Source: Saccharothrix sp. HUAS TT1 (lineage in GTDB: Bacteria; Actinomycetota; Actinomycetes; Mycobacteriales; Pseudonocardiaceae). Taken from it: a DNA stretch of 64,000 bases. The position numbers and the translations under genes are program-made. The notes beneath the pieces were generated by a model. That model searched no databases, was not told the DNA's origin, and saw only the letters and a program-made list of their open reading frames with translations. Shown here one piece after another: positions 60,193 to 64,000 of this stretch (position 1 is its first letter; each line of letters starts with the position of its first letter). The DNA is taken from NCBI RefSeq assembly GCF_040744945.1, contig NZ_CP160453.1, positions 7,874,001-7,938,000 of the forward strand, read 5' to 3'.

Positions 60193-62307
60193 GTGGCCGA
60201 GCACGTCGACCTCTCGGACTCGGTCCTCGTGGGCGGTGCGCTGACCACGTTGCGCTCGGTCGGCGCCGACGAGGCAGTGGACCTGCTGGCCTGGCGGGTG
60301 GCCGAGCAGGCCGACGTCGACCGGTCGGACGTGCCGGCCCTGCGGTGGCAGCTGCACGACACGATCGCGGTCGACCAGGCGGCGGCGCTGGCCCGCCGGG
60401 CCGCCGGGCAGGTGCCGCTGCGCCACGCCGGCGGGGTGGCGGACCTGCTGGTGGCGCTGCACGAGGCGGGCGACGTCGAGCAGGTGGCCATGCTGGCCCG
60501 GCGGATCGCCGAAACCGACCCGCCGACCGACGCCGCCTCGGTGGTCGACCTGCTGGCCAAGCTGCACCGGGTCGGCGCCGCCGAGCAGGTGGCGATCGTG
60601 GCGCGCGGCGCGGCCGAGCACGTCGTCCTGGACGACTGCGCCTGGGCGACCGAACTCGTGGTGACGTTGGCGTGGGTCGGCGCCGAGGCGGCGGTGGACG
60701 TGCTGGCCCGGCGGGTCGTCGCGCACGTCGTCGACACCGACCCGCCCGCGGTGTGGCTGGTGCTGGTGGCACTGCACCGGGTGGGCCGGACCGAGCGGTT
60801 CGCCGAGCTGGCCGGGTGGGCGCTGTCCCGGTTCCCCTCGTACGACCCGGACTCGGCGGCGTGGTTGCTGCACGCGGTCCACTGGGCGGGCGCGATCGGG
60901 CAGGTGGTCGCGCACGTGCCGGTCGACGACCCCGCGGTGGCCCTGCGGCTGCTGGACGAGCTGCGCGGGCTGGGTGAACCCGAGCGGGCGACGGCGCTCG
61001 CGTCCCGGGTGGCGGCGGAGGTCGTGCTCGCCCCGCTCGACGCGGTGGCGCGGTTGCTCGACGCGTTGCGCGACTGGGGAGCCCCGGAACAAGTCGCGTT
61101 GCTGGCCCGGCGGGCGGCCACCCACGCCGCCCTCGCGCCCCACTACGCGGTGCCGCGGTTGCTGCAGGTGCTGGAGGAGCCGGAGGCCGCGGTGCTCGCC
61201 CGGCGGATGACCGCCGACGTCGACCTGCGGAACGCGACCTTCGTCGCCGTCCTGCTGGCCGGGCTGCACCGGATCGGGCACCCCGCCACGGCGGCGCTCG
61301 CCCGGCGGGCGGCGGCGCACTGCCCGCTCACCCCCGTCGCGGCGGTGAGCGACCTCGCCGTCGTGCTGCGGGACGTGGGCGCGGCCGAGGACGTCGCGGT
61401 GCTGGCATGGCGGCTCACCGCGTTGTCCCGGGAGCGCCACTTCGAGGACGCGTACACGGTGTCCATGTTGCTGACGGCTCTGCGCGCGGTGGGCGCCGAC
61501 GCCGAGTTCACGGTCCTGGCCGAGCGGACGGCCGCGCACGTCCCGCTCGATGACGTGCACGTGGTGGCGGCGCTGCTGGACACGCTCCGGGAGGCGGGCG
61601 GAGAGGCGTTCGCGGTGCTGGCCGAGCGGGTGGCCGCGGACGTCCCCCTCGACAACGGCTACGTCGTGGCGAAACTGCTGCGGACCTTGCGGGACGTCGG
61701 GACCGCGTTCGCCGACCGGGTGGCCGCACGCGGTCCGGTCACCGCGCCCGCCACCGCGACGAGGCTGCTGGCGGTGTTGCGGGAGACGGGCGCCGACGAG
61801 CAGTTCGCGGTGCTGGCCGAACGGGCCGCCGCGAGCAGCTCCCCGGACGACCTGGAGGCAGCGACCGCCCTGCTGGAGGCGTTGTGGCAGGCGGGCGCCA
61901 CCGGGCAGCACGCCGTGCTGGCGCGGCGGTTGGCCGAGGACGCCGGCCTGCGCCACCCGGAGCGGTTGGCGTCGCTGTTCGAGGCGCTGCGCGAAGCGGC
62001 CGACGCCGACGCCCTGACCGCGCTCGCCTGGCGGGCGGCCACCCGCGCCGAGCTCCACAGCTCGACCAACATCACCGCACTGCTGACCACCCTGCGAGCG
62101 CAGGGGTGCCACGCCCAAGCGGTGGCGCTCGGCGAGAGGTTGCCCGCGGCGGGCCACTTCGACCTGTACCTGACCCTGGGCCGGAACCGGGCCCTCTACA
62201 GCTCCGGCCGGGAGCCGGACGGCGCACCGGCGCCGCCGTGGTCCTGGGACGACCTGCACGACCGCCCCCCGGCCACCGACGAGCCGGCCTCGCACCACCT
62301 CGCGTAG
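60193..62307 (+). CDS. STAND-like ATPase/repeat protein, C-terminal repeat part
   Basis: A 704-residue continuation in another frame: about 16-17 helical repeats of 34 residues with the pattern ALAxRAAxHVPLDDxxxVAxLLxALRxAGAxEQ, ending in GREPDGAPAPPWSWDDL, a tail common to such proteins. GTG 60193 has no ribosome site. One base removed near 60183-60190 would restore a single protein of about 1160 residues. Thus it is either a frameshift mutation, a sequencing error in the GGCCCCG run, or a separately expressed protein. No function is established. Confidence 0.75.
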   Translation: MAEHVDLSDSVLVGGALTTLRSVGADEAVDLLAWRVAEQADVDRSDVPALRWQLHDTIAVDQAAALARRAAGQVPLRHAGGVADLLVALHEAGDVEQVAMLARRIAETDPPTDAASVVDLLAKLHRVGAAEQVAIVARGAAEHVVLDDCAWATELVVTLAWVGAEAAVDVLARRVVAHVVDTDPPAVWLVLVALHRVGRTERFAELAGWALSRFPSYDPDSAAWLLHAVHWAGAIGQVVAHVPVDDPAVALRLLDELRGLGEPERATALASRVAAEVVLAPLDAVARLLDALRDWGAPEQVALLARRAATHAALAPHYAVPRLLQVLEEPEAAVLARRMTADVDLRNATFVAVLLAGLHRIGHPATAALARRAAAHCPLTPVAAVSDLAVVLRDVGAAEDVAVLAWRLTALSRERHFEDAYTVSMLLTALRAVGADAEFTVLAERTAAHVPLDDVHVVAALLDTLREAGGEAFAVLAERVAADVPLDNGYVVAKLLRTLRDVGTAFADRVAARGPVTAPATATRLLAVLRETGADEQFAVLAERAAASSSPDDLEAATALLEALWQAGATGQHAVLARRLAEDAGLRHPERLASLFEALREAADADALTALAWRAATRAELHSSTNITALLTTLRAQGCHAQAVALGERLPAAGHFDLYLTLGRNRALYSSGREPDGAPAPPWSWDDLHDRPPATDEPASHHLA

Positions 62308-62395
62308 GAGGCGCGTTGCGTGAAGGCGTGGTGGTTGAGACCGGCGGCCGTCCGGCAGGATGCCCAGTGACGCCGATCACACCCGGAGGTCCCCC

Positions 62396-63247
62396 ATGAC
62401 CGCACGCCTGCGCCGCCGCGCCCTGTCCGCCCTGGCCGTCGCCCTGGTGGTGTTATCCGAGTCGCCGGCCGCGGCGGCGGAGCCACCGTCGTACGTCGCG
62501 CTCGGCGACTCCGCGGCGTCCGGCCCGCTGATCCCCGACCCCACCGGCCCCCTGGCCTGCGGCCGGTCCACGCACAACTACCCGCACGAGCTGGCGGCCC
62601 GCCTCGGCGCGGCGCTGACCGACGTGACGTGCAGCGGCGCGTCGAGCAGGCACCTGACCGAGCCGCAGGAGCTGTCGCTGCTCGACCTGCCCGCCGGCGT
62701 CGCGCCGCCCCAGTTCGACGCGCTGCGCCCGGACACCGACCTGGTCACGCTGACCATGGGCGGCAACGACGTCGGCCTCGTCGGCATCGCGCAGGACTGC
62801 GTGCGGCTCGACCCGACCGCGACGCCGTGCCGGGGCGACCACGAGGCGCGCCTGGCCCAGCGCCTGGCCGAGTTCGCACCCAGGCTGGCCGCCGCGCTGG
62901 ACGCCATCCACGCGCGGTCGCCGCGGGCGCGGGTGATCACCACCGGCTACGGCCTCTACATCAAGCCCGGCGGGTGCTGGCCGGTCCAGCCGGTCCTGCC
63001 GTCCGACGCCGACTTCCTCCAGGGCGGCGTCGACCGGCTCAACCGGATCATCGCCGAGCAGAGCGCGGCGCACGGCGCGGAGCACGTCGACCTGAGGGGC
63101 CCGAGCGCCGGGCACGACGCGTGCCAACTCCCGTGGGACAAGTGGGTCGAGGGCTACGTGCCGACCGACCTCGCCGCACCGCTGCACCCGAACCGGCGCG
63201 GTGAGGCCAACTACGCGCGCATCATCGCCAACCACCTGGGGGCGTGA
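62396..63247 (+). CDS. Secreted SGNH-family lipase/esterase
   Basis: A 283-residue exported hydrolase of the Streptomyces-lipase type: signal peptide to about 28, block I ALGDSAASG (nucleophile Ser), GGND, and catalytic His in PLHPNRRGE. The cysteine pairs (ACGRSTHN, VTCSGA, DCVRL...PCRG, GGCWP, DACQL) are usual for this family. GGAGGT at 6 bases. Followed one base later by the next gene's start, so they are coupled. Confidence 0.92.
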   Translation: MTARLRRRALSALAVALVVLSESPAAAAEPPSYVALGDSAASGPLIPDPTGPLACGRSTHNYPHELAARLGAALTDVTCSGASSRHLTEPQELSLLDLPAGVAPPQFDALRPDTDLVTLTMGGNDVGLVGIAQDCVRLDPTATPCRGDHEARLAQRLAEFAPRLAAALDAIHARSPRARVITTGYGLYIKPGGCWPVQPVLPSDADFLQGGVDRLNRIIAEQSAAHGAEHVDLRGPSAGHDACQLPWDKWVEGYVPTDLAAPLHPNRRGEANYARIIANHLGA

Positions 63248-63248
63248 C

Positions 63249-64000
63249 GTGAGGCTGCTCCTGGTCGCCGCCCTGATCGCGGCCGTCGCCGCGACCCCGG
63301 CGCAGGCCGCCTCCCACCCCCGCGACTGCGACCCGCTGGGCGGCGGCGAGTGCCTGCTGCCCTTCCCCAGCGACTGGCACACCCGGTCCGACCCGACCAC
63401 GCCCACCGGGCGGCGGCTCGCGTTCACCCCGGACGTGCTGCCGCGCAACGCCGCCGGCAGCGCGGTCGACCCGACGGCGTGGAACCGGGCGGACGGCTTC
63501 TCCCCCGGCTCCACGCTGATCGCGCACGTGCCGGGCCTCGACCCGGCGGCGAGCGGACTGGCGCCGGTCACCGACATCGGCCGCTCGCTCGACGCCGACT
63601 CGCCCGTCGTGCTGCTGGACGCGTCGACCGGCGAGCGGTGGCCGCACTGGGCGGAGGTCGACTCGAACGACCCCGAGCGCCGGTCGCTGCTGGTCCACCC
63701 GGCCCGCAACCTCCGCGACGGGCACCGGTACGTGGTGGCGCTGCGCGGCCTGCGCGACGCGGCGGGTGGAGCGCTCGCGCCCAACCCGGCGTTCGCCAGG
63801 ATCGCCGGGGCGCACCTGGGGCGGCACGACCCGCTGAGCGCGCGGCAGCGGCAGCTGCGGCCCGCGCTGGCCGCCCTCGCAGCGCACGGCGTCGCCCCGC
63901 GTTCCCTGCACCTGGCTTGGGACTTCACGGTGGCGAGCACGCGCGGCCTGACCCGCGACCTGTTCTCGATCCGCGACGACGCCCTGCGCCGGCTGGGGTC
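63249..64000 (+). CDS. Secreted protein of unknown function, 3' end outside window
   Basis: GTG at 63249 lies one base after the SGNH lipase stop, and the frame is open to the window end (250 codons). It has a signal peptide to about residue 20 (AQA-A) and a domain beginning CDPLGGGECLLPFPSDWHT, WNRADGFSPGS and VTDIGRSLDADSPVVLLDASTGE. Similar N-terminal regions occur in large secreted actinobacterial proteins, some with alpha/beta hydrolase domains later. The active part, if any, lies beyond the window. Confidence 0.7.
   Translation, partial: MRLLLVAALIAAVAATPAQAASHPRDCDPLGGGECLLPFPSDWHTRSDPTTPTGRRLAFTPDVLPRNAAGSAVDPTAWNRADGFSPGSTLIAHVPGLDPAASGLAPVTDIGRSLDADSPVVLLDASTGERWPHWAEVDSNDPERRSLLVHPARNLRDGHRYVVALRGLRDAAGGALAPNPAFARIAGAHLGRHDPLSARQRQLRPALAALAAHGVAPRSLHLAWDFTVASTRGLTRDLFSIRDDALRRLG

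Noticed and set aside
60180..60195. Programmed frameshift signal
   Set aside because: No slippery heptamer with a downstream structure that I could support; a simple indel near GGCCCCG explains it.
60193..60977. Continuation of the N-terminal ATPase frame through 60977
   Set aside because: After about 60190 it is Arg/Gly-rich with no repeat pattern, while the other frame keeps the repeats.

Overview
The window is very GC-rich (third codon positions almost all G or C), densely packed and rich in GTG starts and 4-base start/stop overlaps. The gene content fits a filamentous actinomycete, most likely of the Pseudonocardiaceae (Saccharothrix/Actinosynnema/Lentzea type): orphan STAS proteins, an HTH-STAND regulator, a trypsin-nSTAND-WD40 giant, calerythrin-type EF-hands, secreted cellulases and signal-peptide hydrolases. 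The genus is inference. I saw no rRNA, tRNA, CRISPR array, prophage or intact insertion sequence, so this looks like chromosomal accessory-rich arm DNA rather than a mobile island.

Layout. 1-5.3 kb: glycogen-type carbohydrate genes (AGE-family protein, GlgX), a STAS protein, and an IS701-type transposase homologue that has lost its first catalytic acid. 5.4-11.3 kb: coupled ATP-grasp/Ogt genes, an HTH-STAND regulator, an MFS exporter and a PEP-mutase/isocitrate-lyase protein. 11.3-13.8 kb: a tightly overlapped DUF2975/XRE/ABC cassette with a probably leaderless, autoregulated promoter. 13.9-17.7 kb: trypsin-nSTAND-WD40 protein. 18-26 kb: GH6 cellulase, two lipoproteins, Ser/Thr kinase, PPK2, secreted serine protease, DUF2795, PAP2 and SGNH proteins. 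26.5-34 kb: oxidoreductase, DUF899, flavin monooxygenase, two polyprenol-type glycosyltransferases and an alpha/beta hydrolase. 34-41 kb: GH30 glucanase divergent from a LacI regulator, an NmrA-like protein and an 1106-residue subtilase. 41.5-50 kb: STAS, a lipase fused to calcium-binding EF-hands, a CBM2 glycosidase under a perfect CebR/CelR box, an IMP dehydrogenase of the Tritrichomonas type, GH12 cellulase and a cyclase-like protein. 50-64 kb: a beta-propeller lipoprotein, PadR-GyrI fusion, STAS, WGR-propeller protein, ricin-type lectin, a decayed NADH-dehydrogenase/SigJ locus, a GH128-thaumatin operon, a frameshift-split ATPase/repeat protein, and secreted SGNH and unknown proteins.

How the genes fit together. 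A theme is extracellular polysaccharide attack: GH6 and GH12 for cellulose, GH30, GH128 and a thaumatin-like protein for beta-glucans, a CBM2-bearing clan GH-A enzyme, and large secreted proteases. Several of these carry recognisable control sites. TGGGAGCGCTCCCA lies before the CBM2 enzyme, a 16-bp variant palindrome lies before the GH128-thaumatin pair, and the two cellulases share an otherwise unexplained cluster of TTCGAA half-sites. A second theme is signalling and conflict-type proteins: STAND ATPases with WD40 or helical repeats, a WGR-propeller protein and orphan STAS domains.

The most unusual items are the catalytically altered transposase, the lipase-calerythrin fusion, the Tritrichomonas-type IMPDH, the PadR-GyrI fusion, the split STAND-like repeat protein, and the shared TTCGAA element of the cellulases.
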